A stretch of DNA of 64,000 nucleotides from Adiantum capillus-veneris (Eukaryota > Streptophyta > Polypodiopsida > Polypodiales > Pteridaceae): contig CM043963.1 of the NCBI GenBank assembly GCA_014529385.2, positions 67,631,912 through 67,695,911 of the forward strand, written 5' to 3'. The position numbers and the translations under genes were made by a program. The notes beneath the pieces are model-generated. The model ran no database searches and was not told the origin of the DNA. It worked only from the letters and a program-made list of their open reading frames with translations. Shown here one piece after another: positions 10,096 through 23,096 of this stretch (position 1 is the stretch's first letter; the number at the start of each line of letters is the position of its first letter).

Positions 10096-13000
10096 ATGCA
10101 CTTACGCTCTGGACGAGTGTTAGAGCACGATCACATTGGTAGTGCCTCTGTTCATACGGACACCCATTACCCATCCACGATAAGCTCTAGACCCTCAGCG
10201 GGGACACAAGGTAGCACCACCCAAGACCCTAAAATAGCCGCTAGTGATTCCTCCTCCGACTCAGAAATCATGGAAGCATACCCTACCCAAAACACTGAGA
10301 GAGAAGGCCATGCACCTCCCGAAGCTCCACAGCCTAGTACTAGTATGTTTAGCCGTTTCATGGAAACATTAGGTAGAGCTACTCGCTCGGAACCTGATGC
10401 AAATGAAGCACACGAAGGGGGTGGGGAAGTGGACTCTCCTTTCACATCGCACGTGGACCCCACACCCCCAAAGAGTGTCCATGTGGATATCCTGCCAACT
10501 TCTTACCAAGAAGGCCCTGTTGAGCTGCCTCCTTCAGAAGTTCCCTCTAGAGTACCGTTGGTGACAAGTAAAACCACGGGGAGAAACATTGCTTCTACCT
10601 CACAAGAAACCGTTAACACGTCGACTCTAGAAGGATTGTTCATTAATGATCATTGGACATACGACCTCCACACTGAGGTGTTGACGGATCTACACTCTGG
10701 CCACGCCTACCATGTAGGATGGATAGAGATTGTACAATCCACCTCTAGTGCCACGAGCATCGAAGATCAACAGAAAATGATCTGTAATGTTATCCATGGC
10801 ATTATTCAATCAGAAAGGCAAAACCGAGGGGTAAATATACTCTCAACTGGCCCCATGAGATTTCTAGATACGAGCAAGGCTCAACAGCCTACTCTATCAC
10901 AAATGGAGACTCCTCTAATGAGCCCCATGGACCCATCTTACGTCATTTCACCTGGGGTCTCTATGCAATCTGAGCCTCCGAGCGAAAACTTTAGCTTCCC
11001 TAACTTGGCTCAACCCTCTATCAAGGAAAACACAGTGCTCACTCCAGGGATAAGCCTGACAGAGAATGTACCGATGACATCTACGGTTAGCGCAGTGCCA
11101 CTACCTAGTGTCGTAGTACCTAATATGGGGCCTCGACCATATGTGCCTCTAGCCCTTTATGCACACATGGCCCCCACACCTCCAATTGTACCACTTGCTT
11201 ATGCTCCTCGAGTGCCGCTCCCTAGCCCTTATCCGGGTAGACCTATGCCCGGTTATGTTCCATATCCTGCATCATCCACACATATGCCAAGACCGGCACC
11301 CGTCCCTCTCCCACATATGATTCCAAGAGTACCTCCACCGGCCCTGCCTCCTCACATAGGTGACTTGGCAGCGTTTGCTCAAACCATAGGTCGATCTATC
11401 GTGGAAAATATGCGTCACGCATCTGATAGAGAGCCTAGAAGTAAGGCAGTACAAATTGCCAAACTCAGGCAAAAATTCAATGGGGATGAAGATGCTAGGA
11501 AACACATTGAAGTGTTTGAACAAGTATGTGATTTCTTAGGGGAACGCAACGAACTACATAAGTGCAATGCCTTAAGCTTGACCTTAAGTGGGAAGGCTGG
11601 AGATTGGTATAGGACCCTAAGGGTGGACGAGAAAACAATCTACCCTACCCTTCGAAGGTTGTTTCTAAAGGAGTACATACGAGAAGGTGTGCTTTGGGGT
11701 GTAGCATCTTAGCTACAGAAGGCCGAACGTAAGGAAGGAGAGTCAGTAAGGGACTTCATTAGTCGTCTAAAGCACTTAAACTCTCGTTGCCCTGTAAATG
11801 AGCGCTTCAACAATAACCAACTGCTTGATCGATTCATTCGAGGGTTGAGGAATGAAGGAATCTATAATGGACTAGTGATTAGAGGTATCACAACCTGGGA
11901 AGATGTCACTTCCAATGCAATCCAATTAGAGGACAACATGATGATAGCAGGCATGAGGGTGTCTACTGACACGAGATCCACTAGCTCACAAGCCATTGAG
12001 TATGAACCCATGACTGCAAAGCCCATTGCCAATGAGCCAAAGGTATTTGAGACATTCTTGACAGACCTCACCAAGGCAATCCAAGAGTTTCTTAAGGATA
12101 ATCGACCCCCTCAAAATAGTCACATGTATCCAAGAAGGGAGCAACAATGGTGTTCCATTTGCTTAGGTCCACATAGCACTAGTGAGTGCCCTACGTTTAG
12201 AGTAAAATTTAATGGAACTTGCAACGCATGTGGTAGGTATGGTCACCAAGCTAAGTATTGTTTAATGATCAAACGTATGATGGCAAATAGACCACCTGTA
12301 GCCTGGACGGATGCACCTCGAGCTCCTGTATTGATGCCTACTCCACCTGTTGAGCAACTACCGCAACACATGGTCCCTAGATCTCAAAATGTTGTACAAG
12401 CTACACCACTACCACCTCCTGTGCTAGGACCGCAGCCCCCGCATCCAAGAGTCTCCCCTATGAACCAAGTGGGTTGCGAGCCATCAAATGCTTATCCAGA
12501 TGGCTGTGAGGAGGAAATAGACACTAGTATTGCCTACGGACTTGATACATTGGAAGAGTGTCCTATATACTACATGGAAGATTGCTGGGGGCAAGTCAAG
12601 CCGGTTTATCAAGCTGCTGCTCTCACATCCAGAGGTCAAAATATCAACACCCAAGCTAGGAGGCCACCTCTTCAATGCTACGAGTGTGGTGGACCACATC
12701 GGGCAGCGGAGTGCCCTATTAGGCTGCAAAAGAATGCTGCACAGATGCAAATGAATCAAGGGAGCACGTCTGCAATGCCAATACTCACATGTAATCGTTG
12801 TTGCATAGATCACTTGATTGCCCAATGTCCCTATAACCCAAATGCGCCTAAAATCACACCCCTAAATTTGGTCGAAATTGCTAGTGTGACATCGCCAATA
12901 CCACCCGTCGCACCCGCTTATGCGATTACACGGTCCATGCTTCAAGGGCCAGACCATATCCTCGAAGAGAGAGATACCGCGTCAGTTATCCAAGCAAAGA

Positions 13001-15276
13001 AAAAGAAGACACGAAGGAAGAAGTCGCAGAATACGGAAAATTCAAAGCCAAGTTCCAAAACAAACATAGGAACAGGAGATGACCCCGTGTATATGAATGA
13101 CCTCGAGGATGATTCAGATTCAGTCGAGACAATGGAGACTAGAACCAATACCACAAAGAGAAAGACCAATAAAGAAAACCGTAACATGGAACCAAATGAA
13201 AACCGAATAAGAGAAAATCATAAAGAGCCTCTGAAAACACCACAAGTGTTTCCAAATCCAATCCAAGACCCCCAAGATAAACCGCAGGGGCAAAAAGGGA
13301 AGAATCGTAAAAAGAAGATTGGGACGTACCCAAACCCAGTAGACGAGATTGAGCAGGTGAAACATCTAAGAGGTTTAGTGGAGGAGACTCAAAGGAAACT
13401 AGAACCAGAACCCATGCATGTCAAAATTCATGACACAGTGTTTCCCACGCAAGTTCATCCACCCCACATGAACCATAGACCGTTAGCCATATCTAGTATC
13501 ATCCAAGAAGGGAGTGAGGACGGGACATCAGAAAGTGAGCATACACCCTTCTTGTTGGAAAGGATGTTTAACAAAGTAATACCTGATCCCATTGAGGAAT
13601 ATGAGATTCCATCCTCACCAGTTCCTAGTCAAGGACCTACACCCTGCAAAACGCCAATGAATGTTGCCAAACTAGTGGACTTCATGTCTTCTGAGGTCCG
13701 AACCACGATCATAGCAAAGCTGTATGGAGATCCTGAGTTATTCCTTGCACTTCGAGCATTCCTTAACGGAGAGCTACGAACGGGATTACCGCAGTTTGCG
13801 CAACCAAATAGGCCTGACTCGATTATGATTGATGAGGAAAATCATGTGCAATCACTTGACTTAGATGGACACGAGTCTGTGATTGAGGTACCCATTAACG
13901 AATTAGGGCAGTATTTTGAAGGCGACGAGTCTAATGCGACCCTACCCATCACTACCAAGGGATTAACTATAAAGGGAATTCTTGATGGTGGTGCGGGAAT
14001 TAGCATCGTTACAAAAGATTGTTGGGAATCCATGGGAAAACCCCGCCTCAGTGTTACTAACATTGTGGTAAAGATGGCAAATGGTACCATAGCCAAACCT
14101 ATGGGGATGCTCAAGGATCTTAAGATCAAAGTTCTAGGACACAAGGTATGACATACGTTCATTGTAATGGATTTCTCTAAACACCTTATGTCATATGAAA
14201 TGATTTTAGGACGACCATTCATGAGGGAAGCACAAATGGTTCATGATTGGTCTAAAAATCATGTCTATTTGCAATTCCAAGACTCTGTCCTTAGAGTGGA
14301 TTTGGTGACTGGTAAGGTACACCCCTTAGGGAGTAAAACCATTATTGATCATCGCTCTGACACCACAGTTCACTCGGCCCCACTACAATATTGTTACACT
14401 TGTAAGAAGGATACAGACATTGGCCAAGATTCTCCTTATATGGATATCCTACCTGGGATGACTGAGTCGGACAATGTGGATTGGGTCCACCTAGCATCTA
14501 CCATAGACACTTGGGGAAATAGAGGAACCACTTGGGTAACACCTGAGGGGGATGAAATGCCTATACCCTTAAATATGCTACAAGCAATGCATATCGCTTC
14601 TGACAAGACTCATCCTAATGTAACGAAGAAAACATACAAGTGGGTCCCTAAAGCTTCTTTAGTGACCATAGCTAGTGCTAAAAAATAGAAGCCTTGTAAG
14701 AAACATACCACTCGCTCCAAGAAAAGTAAGAAAATGTTGCGATGGATCCCTAAACGACTATTGGAAGCCCAAGGCTACTATCAAGGAAATGATCAAATCT
14801 GGGTGCCAAAACGTAGATTGTGCTCTTACCTATCACCTGACCCAAGTGAGCCCAATCCCGTAGCTCCAAAACGAATCAATGATCGTGGAAAGAAAAAAAT
14901 CACAGAATGCTACACACCCGCTCCCGAGCTAGTTTGGGTACCAAAGAAAGAACGATTTGTTCTACCTAGCTCAGGAAGGGGGGAGTCCCATGAAGCTTCT
15001 AGCTCCTCACGTAATACATCCATAGAGGTAAAAGCTTCTACACAGCCTCCATCTAGAGTAGTGGACCTCCATGAAGCTACAAAAGAATCCACACCTCCCA
15101 GTGTTCAAGAATCACCTAATGAACCACTTCAAGTTCGATCCTGGGAGAGTACCTTACCACCCTTGCAACTTGACGAGGCACCTAGGGTAATAGAAAACTA
15201 CTGGCAAAAATCCTCACCTATTACCAACTGGAACAATTGGTTTCAAAGGGTGACAAGCTCATTTCAAACGGTATGA
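10096..15276 (+). pseudogene. Gag-protease polyprotein with three in-frame stops
   Basis: One reading frame runs from ATG 10096 to TGA 15274-15276, broken only by TAG 11710, TGA 14149 and TAG 14686; no frameshift is needed. Residues 1-420 are low complexity and Pro-rich from about 330. Residues about 430-545 form a retrotransposon Gag core (KLRQKFNG, AGDWYRTL). Four zinc knuckles follow at about 12149, 12220, 12676 and 12790. A charged linker leads to an aspartic protease (ILDGGAGISIV at about 13978, ILGRPF at about 14205). The C-terminal 250 residues hold four W-V/I-P-K motifs. The full frame is about 1726 codons. The active site reads D-G-G where D-S/T-G is usual. No RT or integrase motif occurs anywhere in the element. 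Confidence 0.9.
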
Positions 15277-16816
15277 TCTACCCAAGGAAGGGGGGAGTGT
15301 TGCTGACAGTCATCATTCATTTGTTCCCCTCTCAACCTTTTTCCTTGACCTCTCAATTCCAATCTTAGGGAATGTACATATAAAGCTTTATACTCACAAA
15401 AAAAAAAAAAAAAAAAAAAATAAAAAAAGAGCAAGAGCAATTAGCAAACGAGTATGCACAATAAAAGTCAAAACATTGACTCAGACCTACACATGTCACA
15501 TCTGGTACAGTGAAACAGAAACCTATGCCATAAAACACCTTTGATCCTCATCACTTGAATGATGGAGGGTAGGTAAGATTAGTACGATAGGAGTGTTTCT
15601 ATTTTAGAGTTGAGTGATTAGCAAAGTTCTCTTTTCCCATTGATGTGCCTCCTAGAGGTATTGTTTGTGTTTCATAGTGTGTACAGGAACGTGTTGCTGT
15701 GGTTAGGATTTGGAACTTCATGGAACCTTTCTCTCGTTCACACTTCAGATCAAGCGCGACCATCAACACAAACAGGTGTTTCTTGTCCATTAGCATTGCC
15801 CTTATCTTTTTGCATCCATGTTTGTCTGTTTGATTGTGATTGGTAGCATAATATTCAGCGCATTGGCTTAGTATCAAACATTGAATTCAATGTAATGTTT
15901 TGTCATAATCACTTGTCTAGGTTTAAAAATCAAGCAGTCCGACTAAGCTAGTTTGACCAAGCTAGGTATTAGAAATCTTCTCTTAATACCATGGGGAATG
16001 CCTTCCTAATAAGAAATGGTTACTTAGGTTCTTAATCCGATTTAGGCAGCATTGTATGAAATGTACTAGGTCTTTCTAGTGGGCTTAACCCTATTGACCT
16101 TTAGCTTAAGTATTATAAAGGGAGTTTACTAAGTGCCACAATGTAAAATTTTAAGCTGGAAGAGAAATCTCAGCTTCATTTGGTACTTCACTCACATGTA
16201 TTGCCTATGGTACTAGAGCCCTAGAGGTTCCCAGTGTGGGCGCTTTTTCTTGAAAAGCAATAAACCCAAGGCATACAAAATAAGCACACACATCATAATT
16301 GAATCAATGTGAAAAGACTTTGGGGGGTCAAAGAAAAAGTAATCAGTCAGGCGATGATTTCATGAGAAATTCCTTTTATGGTAGCTTAACTACAAGGTTT
16401 TCTAGATATAGCCTCTAGTCAGCCCTCGAACATGAATACTTGGCTCTCGCGATTAAACAACTTAATTGACCACTGAAAATTAAGAAGCTTACCCATGGTA
16501 TTAATATTCGATCTCTAGTGCTTTTCGATCGTCAAATTAGCGACCCCGGACTTGTTTAATTTTTTACCTTTACATCTGTTTATGCATTTGATTACATTGC
16601 AATTTAATGTTCATTGCTACCAAATTGTTTGAAATTCTTTGACCAATCAATTTGTCTACCTAAAACTGCATATGCTTTTTAAGAGAATGCCATTACTGTG
16701 CCAATGTTGTTTGATTTTGCAGTGACTGAAGAAGGCTAAGGACATTCATCTCAAATGCTCTTCCACCTCGACGAACCAGCTTCAACTCAATAGCTTCCGA
16801 GGACGGAATCTACATC
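15277..16816 (+). other. 3' untranslated region of the Gag-protease element
   Basis: About 1.5 kb between the polyprotein stop and the polypurine tract. It has no ORF longer than 92 codons and no pol motif. It includes an A-rich tract (15400-15428) and a polypurine-plus-TGTTG sequence at 15283-15302, reported separately. Confidence 0.7.
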
Positions 16817-16828
16817 AGGAAGGGGGGC
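16817..16828 (+). other. Polypurine tract
   Basis: AGGAAGGGGGGC immediately before the 3' LTR start. It is the primer site for plus-strand synthesis. Confidence 0.85.
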
Positions 16829-16829
16829 A

Positions 16830-17124
16830 TGTTAACCCTCATGGCACACGGACACCCTATCGCCTACGACGGACGTGTATTATGTATTATTTAGAGTCAC
16901 GTACCGGGCTTGTTGGACCAATAGGAAAAAGGTAGAGTGATCGCCGATGAGAGGCACACTTTAACTTGGACATTCAAGGGGTTAGTTGGCTAAGCATGGG
17001 CGCCCAAGTGTGAATGGGGTGAGCTCCTATAAAAGCCAACTAAACCTAATTTTTACTCATTCTCTCATTTGTGCAATTGAAGAGTGCTCTTGCTCCATCT
17101 CCATCTTCTTCTTCTTCACCTCCT

Positions 17125-17166
<42 letters not shown>

Positions 17167-17410
17167 TGTGTGTGCGATCGAGCATTACGAAGGCACGACG
17201 GCGGCGAAGCGGTTGAGCGCGGCACGGCTGCAGCTTCTTCTTCATCGCGGCGAGGAATCCACCACAAAGGCGAGCGTAGAGCGGTGAGTGACACACCCTT
17301 GTTTTCTTGAGCTTGCTGGTTTAGGCTTGTTGTGTGCTTGGAGCCGTTTGTGGCTCGCACACGGTGTATTGGCAAGTCCCTTGCTTCGACAGTGCGGCAA
17401 GGAGCGCACA
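16830..17410 (+). repeat. 3' LTR of the Gag-protease element
   Basis: 581 bp, TGTTAACCCTCATGGC to GGAGCGCACA, paired with 8608-9184 and followed by the target duplication ATCTC. Confidence 0.95.
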
Positions 17411-17479
17411 ATCTCCGAGCTCCTGTCAATAAGTCTGCACTTGCGTGTCCAGCTGGGCACTTTCATAGCTCCGCCTGCT

Positions 17480-18856
17480 CACCATGGCTGTGAACGTAGG
17501 AGGCAGTGATGCAAAAAGCTGGGCACTTGCATAGCTCCGCCTGCTCGCTGGCTATGAACATCATCTGGCCATAGCCCGCTTGACAAACTCATGCACCTGT
17601 TGGACACAAACAACACAACTCGGCTTAGCTTTGAAGAGTGTTGCACCATCTTCTGCCTCTACATGCCCTTGAGAAAATGTGATTCTTGCAAGCTATGGGC
17701 TTCCTTGATGCAGCAACAACTTTATCAATGATGTCCCATCATACATGGTCAGTGCTAAGCTGGCTAGCCTTTCCCTGCCACCTAGCTTGTGACATGCGGG
17801 GACCAACAATCTGTGCAACAACTTCAAAAGGCACAATTCCACCAGTCACCTCACCAATGGGCTCAATTGTGCTTCAAAATCCCCAGTTTATTTTGGGTTT
17901 GCCCAAAAAACAGGCAACCAAGCAAATAGCATGTTCTTGCTCAAGCTCTAGGTATTGTCCTTTCTGTGGAGAGCCTGGGGGAATGGTCTTGTGATCATGT
18001 ACAACAAGGAGGTGATCAAGGGATTCATTTCCTCATCCATCTACTAGTATAGCATCCCATCCAATGCCAATGCATGCCATTGATATAGCACCTAATATAT
18101 GACCTATATCATGATGACAATACCTAAACACTCGTTCCCCATTCTTCCAATATTCACGCCAGTGTATCGATGTTAGCCCAATAAATATAATTTCATTCCG
18201 TAAATCTCTTCATCTCCACCCACAAGTCATATGGTATTTTACCTATAATCTCAAACGCATGTTCTTTGGGACAATAATGAGCCACGAACGGCTTATCATG
18301 GAGATCTAACATTGTGCCATTGATAAACTAGACTTTTGTTTGGTGCAAATTGCCGCTGCTAGGATTTATGCGGAGAGACCACAGAGAGTCCCCCGCTTTC
18401 TTCCTCGCAGAGAGATCACAACTGTCAACTACTGCTTTTGATAGAATTTGCACATCAATGAAGCCTGTGAAAGCCTTGGAGAAGGCCATTTGAATAGGGG
18501 GGACTCATGTAATGGCGAACGGGAACGTGAGAAAGTCCTTGGTATTGACGAAATGGGTTCGGTTGGCTAGTCCAGTCCAGAACATGAGGTCCATCTTCAA
18601 ATTTCAATGTCGGGGAGGAGGGGCTGGGGCACGCACTGAGGTAGGCTCCTGAAGCTCTAATTGTGCAGAGATAGAGGAGGAGAAGGTGAGTGCTAGTGGC
18701 AAGCGAGGCCTGCTGAGCGTGCTGAGGATAGTTGGCACCTTCAGGAAATGGGCTTTGTTGAGTTTGCCGCCATAGCTCAAGTGCAGCATTCTCCCGTAGG
18801 AGCTGTAATCCCCTAAACCTTGAGCTGAACTTCTCCTTGTTGTAGTCATGTGGCAT
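17480..18856 (-). pseudogene. SagB-type nitroreductase-fold oxidoreductase pseudogene
   Basis: Reading the minus strand downward gives, in order: DGPHVLDWTSQPNPFRQY (about 18575); a stretch ending in SLWSLRINPSSGNLHQTK (about 18340-18400), matching the SLRxNPSSGNLHPTE signature of this flavoprotein group; HDKPFVAHYCPKEHAFE (about 18275); and HHDIGHILGAISMA (about 18100), matching the RHDxGHAxGAI motif. Members use bound FMN in redox chemistry; the plant role is not known to me. Stops occur after LHQTKV, after KRFTE and several times later, and a frameshift lies at the C run near 18505. No intron is evident over 1.4 kb, so it could be a processed copy. No promoter was identified. Confidence 0.7.
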
Positions 18857-19051
18857 CTCCTAAATTTACTCTCAAATTTTTAGTATGCTTTAGTATGTTT
18901 TTAATATTAGAGGTTATTTTGCAGGCCACGTGATTTCATCACTTTTTTTCCTCTTGTTAAAAGGGAATCACAATAGATGCTAAGTTGGGGATAAAGAAAG
19001 ATAAGAGAAAAGTTAATTTGAAAGGAAACGGGAAGTGGTCACTTTCAAATC

Positions 19052-19056
<5 letters not shown>

Positions 19057-19115
<59 letters not shown>

Positions 19116-19119
19116 ACAT
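19057..19119 (+). repeat. (CT)n(CA)n microsatellite
   Basis: Compound dinucleotide tract, CT then CA. No gene is seen in the surrounding 18857-20780. Confidence 0.95.
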
Positions 19120-19367
19120 CAAGCCACGAATTCAGGTGGTTGCGAGTTTTGCTTGTATGCTCCACTGTTTCTCTTGTCAAGTGGTTGGGAGCTCGTACCG
19201 TATGTTGGTGAGCTCACTTGCATCCGCACATGATTACATGTCGGTGTATGTTGCTCGCAATGGAAAAGGGGACGAGTATGACCAGGAAAAGTAGCCTGAT
19301 GGAGCTGCGCAAGAGGTGTTGTGAGCTAAGTGTGGCAAAATTTGCAAGGTAGAGCGAGGGGCTACAC

Positions 19368-20785
<1,418 letters not shown>

Positions 20786-21039
20786 ATGGCAATGGTAAAG
20801 GACTTGTTTGTCTCAACAACAGATCCTTACCCATGCATATCCAATAATGTTGCAGTCACCACCTTGCCCCCACACTTCACAATTTCTCCTTTTCCCAATG
20901 GCAATAATTGTTACCTTGCTTTCTTGAATAATCTCCATAAACCTTGCTATTTCAATGCAGTTCTTGAAAAGTCGACTGTTCCCAACCTTCCAAACATGTT
21001 TAAAGTAATAGAACCTGACAATTTGTGTACTGATGAGAA

Positions 21040-21553
21040 GTGGTTAGCTCATGATCGTCTTCCTTCCAGATAAAGATCGTTCTTGTAGAACCCAATCTTC
21101 CCTGTCTTTTGAATCCACTTACAAATCTTCCCTGCCAGACCACACATCCCCGGACAGTCCTTCATGAACATGTGGGGGAGGTTCTCACTTGCAGATCTGC
21201 GTTGTGGGCATCTATGAGACCCAATACCTCTAGCTCGAACCTTCACCCCAGTCGGCAAGGTCCCCCCATAGAACTTTTCAAATAAAGACCTTCATCCTAA
21301 GCGGCCATCTTTGGCACCAGATATTCTCAACAATTGTCACCCATCTTGCCTCTAGCCATTTCTTGCCCCATTGTTTGTTAAGGGAAAAGAACCAATTCCA
21401 CAAAGCCATGAGAGTGTTGTACACCTCTCTAGTGTGTGGTTTATGGAAATGTCTATCAATAGGCCACCCCAAGATTTCCAATCAAACTTAGATTCGCACG
21501 ATGGTAGGCAGTAGCAATTTAGTCATTATAAAACTCTATTTACCAGCAATCTC
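21040..21553 (-). pseudogene. LINE C-terminal zinc-binding (zf-RVT) region
   Basis: Minus-strand fragment with IWCQRWPLRMKVFIWKV, then LPTGVKVRARGIGSHRCPQ and SENLPHMFMKDCP. This is the RT-associated zinc-binding module of plant LINEs (Pro-x-K-x-F-x-W, RGI, CPxC-like, ENxxHMFxxCP). One frameshift lies near 21270. It appears to be the continuation of the LINE fragment at 37925-38880, separated by the gypsy insertion 21554-37924. The LINE 3' end is not defined; 20786-21040 may still be LINE but has no motif. Confidence 0.7.
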
Positions 21554-23096
21554 TGTAATGGAATTGGCCTATTTAACTTGAGAGTAGCGGAAATTAATGA
21601 GAGTACTTTTCAGAAATTCCTTTGTGAGCATAACGGGTGAACATAATCGAAGATAGCAACATAATCATAGCAATTAGTTAACTTGGCATGAACAATACTT
21701 TTGCAAGAGAGAGAATTTATAGAACATGACAACAATTGAGGACCGGATTTATGTGGAGCCGGTCCCCCCTCCAATAGGCATTTGTATTATGATTTCTCCC
21801 ATGAAGAGAGACTTGTTACACTACAATCTGTGTGTTCCTTATGACCTAGGTGATGCAATGAAGATGGAAAGCTTCATGCATCACAAACATAACATAAACT
21901 TTGAAGAAAGCTTTAACTATACCATGCCTCAGTCCCAAGACCTCAAACACCTTCGAAGGTGGAGAGAGCTAGTAGGGAATGAGGGTAGGAAAGAGGAAGA
22001 AGAAACATTTCATAGGAGAAAGAATTAGTTCCTCATTGATCATAACTCTTCTTGCTAGCATACATCATACCATAGTAATGAAGATGGAGAAGATGGCAAG
22101 GTTAAGCATTGAAGCATGGCTCTCGGTTCAATTTGCACTCCATAGCCAAGAGTGTTGGTGTAGGTTCTCAACCTCTACTTGCTTGGAGAAGGAGAGGGAG
22201 CTCTTGCACTTGCACTTTGCATAATGAGAGTGTGTGTGAGTGTGTGTGGGAGAGTATACCCCCTAAGTAACCCCCTAGCTTGCTTTAGTTTACCCCCCCC
22301 TTGTAGCTCATGCTTGAAGCTCATTGGACCCCTCTAGGCTAGCCAATCACAAGCAGGAGGCATTACAAGCAACAAGGGTAGCCTTGGGACAAGTGTCCCC
22401 CTTTCCCCTTTGAGAGAGAGGAATTGATAAATGCAAAAAGAATTAATTAAATCTCCTAAATTATCATTGGACCCCTTGGGTGGCCAACAAAGTACTAGGC
22501 ATGCCTTGTGTGAGTGTGTATGTGTGTGTGTTCTCTCTCATCCCCCCTCATGTAGGGCTTGCCCCCTCCTTGTAGGGATTGAATTTTGACTTTTGACACC
22601 TCAAGCCCCTCAAGCCTAGGCCCATTTGCCACCACAGACTTAGCCCTTAAGCACTTCAAGCTTGGGATGGGTTCTCACCTCAAGTAAAGCCCTAGCATCT
22701 CAAGCATGTCAAGCACCTCAAGCATCTCAATCATCAAGCACCTCAAGCATCTCAAGCACCTCAAGCACCTTAAGCTTGGTCCGGGTTTCCACCTCAAGCC
22801 CCTCAAGCTTGGGCGGCGTTCCCACTTCCAGCTCAGCCCTAGCTTACCTAAGGTCTTTACACTAACTATTGGAGGTCTTCAATGAAGCTAACCCTAAGGT
22901 CTTATGCTCCATTGGTTATCCTTACTCTTTGATAGACCATCTCTCATTTGGGCCCCTTTACATTGGCCCCATGTTGAGATAGATCTATAAGCACATGCCT
23001 ATATCTTAACCCTTGTTCCCGTTTATTCTCCCACATTAAATGATCAGTTTAATATGAAAAATCATTTGGGTTGGTTAGATGTTAGATTTTATGACA
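21554..23096 (-). repeat. 3' LTR of the nested-host gypsy element
   Basis: 1543 bp; on the plus strand it begins TGTAATGGAATTGGCC and ends ATTTTATGACA. A polypurine-like tract (minus strand CAAGAGATAGG) adjoins at 23097-23110. It includes a minisatellite of CTCAAGC-type units at 22685-22815. Confidence 0.85.
22685..22815. repeat. CTCAAG minisatellite inside LTR
   Basis: Runs of CACCTCAAGCATCTCAAGC. Related arrays lie in the other LTR (37545-37645) and, inverted, at 40390-40500. Copy number differs between LTRs, which explains part of their length difference. Confidence 0.75.

Larger units (their letters stand above)
8603..17415 (+). mobile_element. Complete non-autonomous LTR retrotransposon (Gag-protease only)
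   Basis: The element is 8608-17410 (8803 bp) with perfect 5-bp target duplications ATCTC at 8603-8607 and 17411-17415. It has two near-identical TG...CA LTRs, a tRNA-Asp-type primer-binding site and a polypurine tract. The single coding region (10096-15276) contains a Gag core, four zinc knuckles and an aspartic protease. The remaining 1.5 kb before the 3' LTR has no room for reverse transcriptase, RNase H or integrase, and none is seen. This organisation resembles the TR-GAG class of plant elements, which need enzymes in trans. LTR similarity suggests a fairly recent insertion. Confidence 0.92.

Noticed and set aside
10167-10463. Antisense ORFs across the gag region
   Set aside because: They mirror a long sense frame with zinc knuckles and protease; composition follows the sense codons.
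15599-15877. 92-codon minus-strand ORF inside the Gag-protease element
   Set aside because: No domain, antisense to the element, in its untranslated 3' part.
21549-21553. ATCTC to the left of the gypsy element as a shared target duplication with 8603-8607
   Set aside because: The identical 5-mer is coincidental; the paired right flank at 37925 is ATATT.
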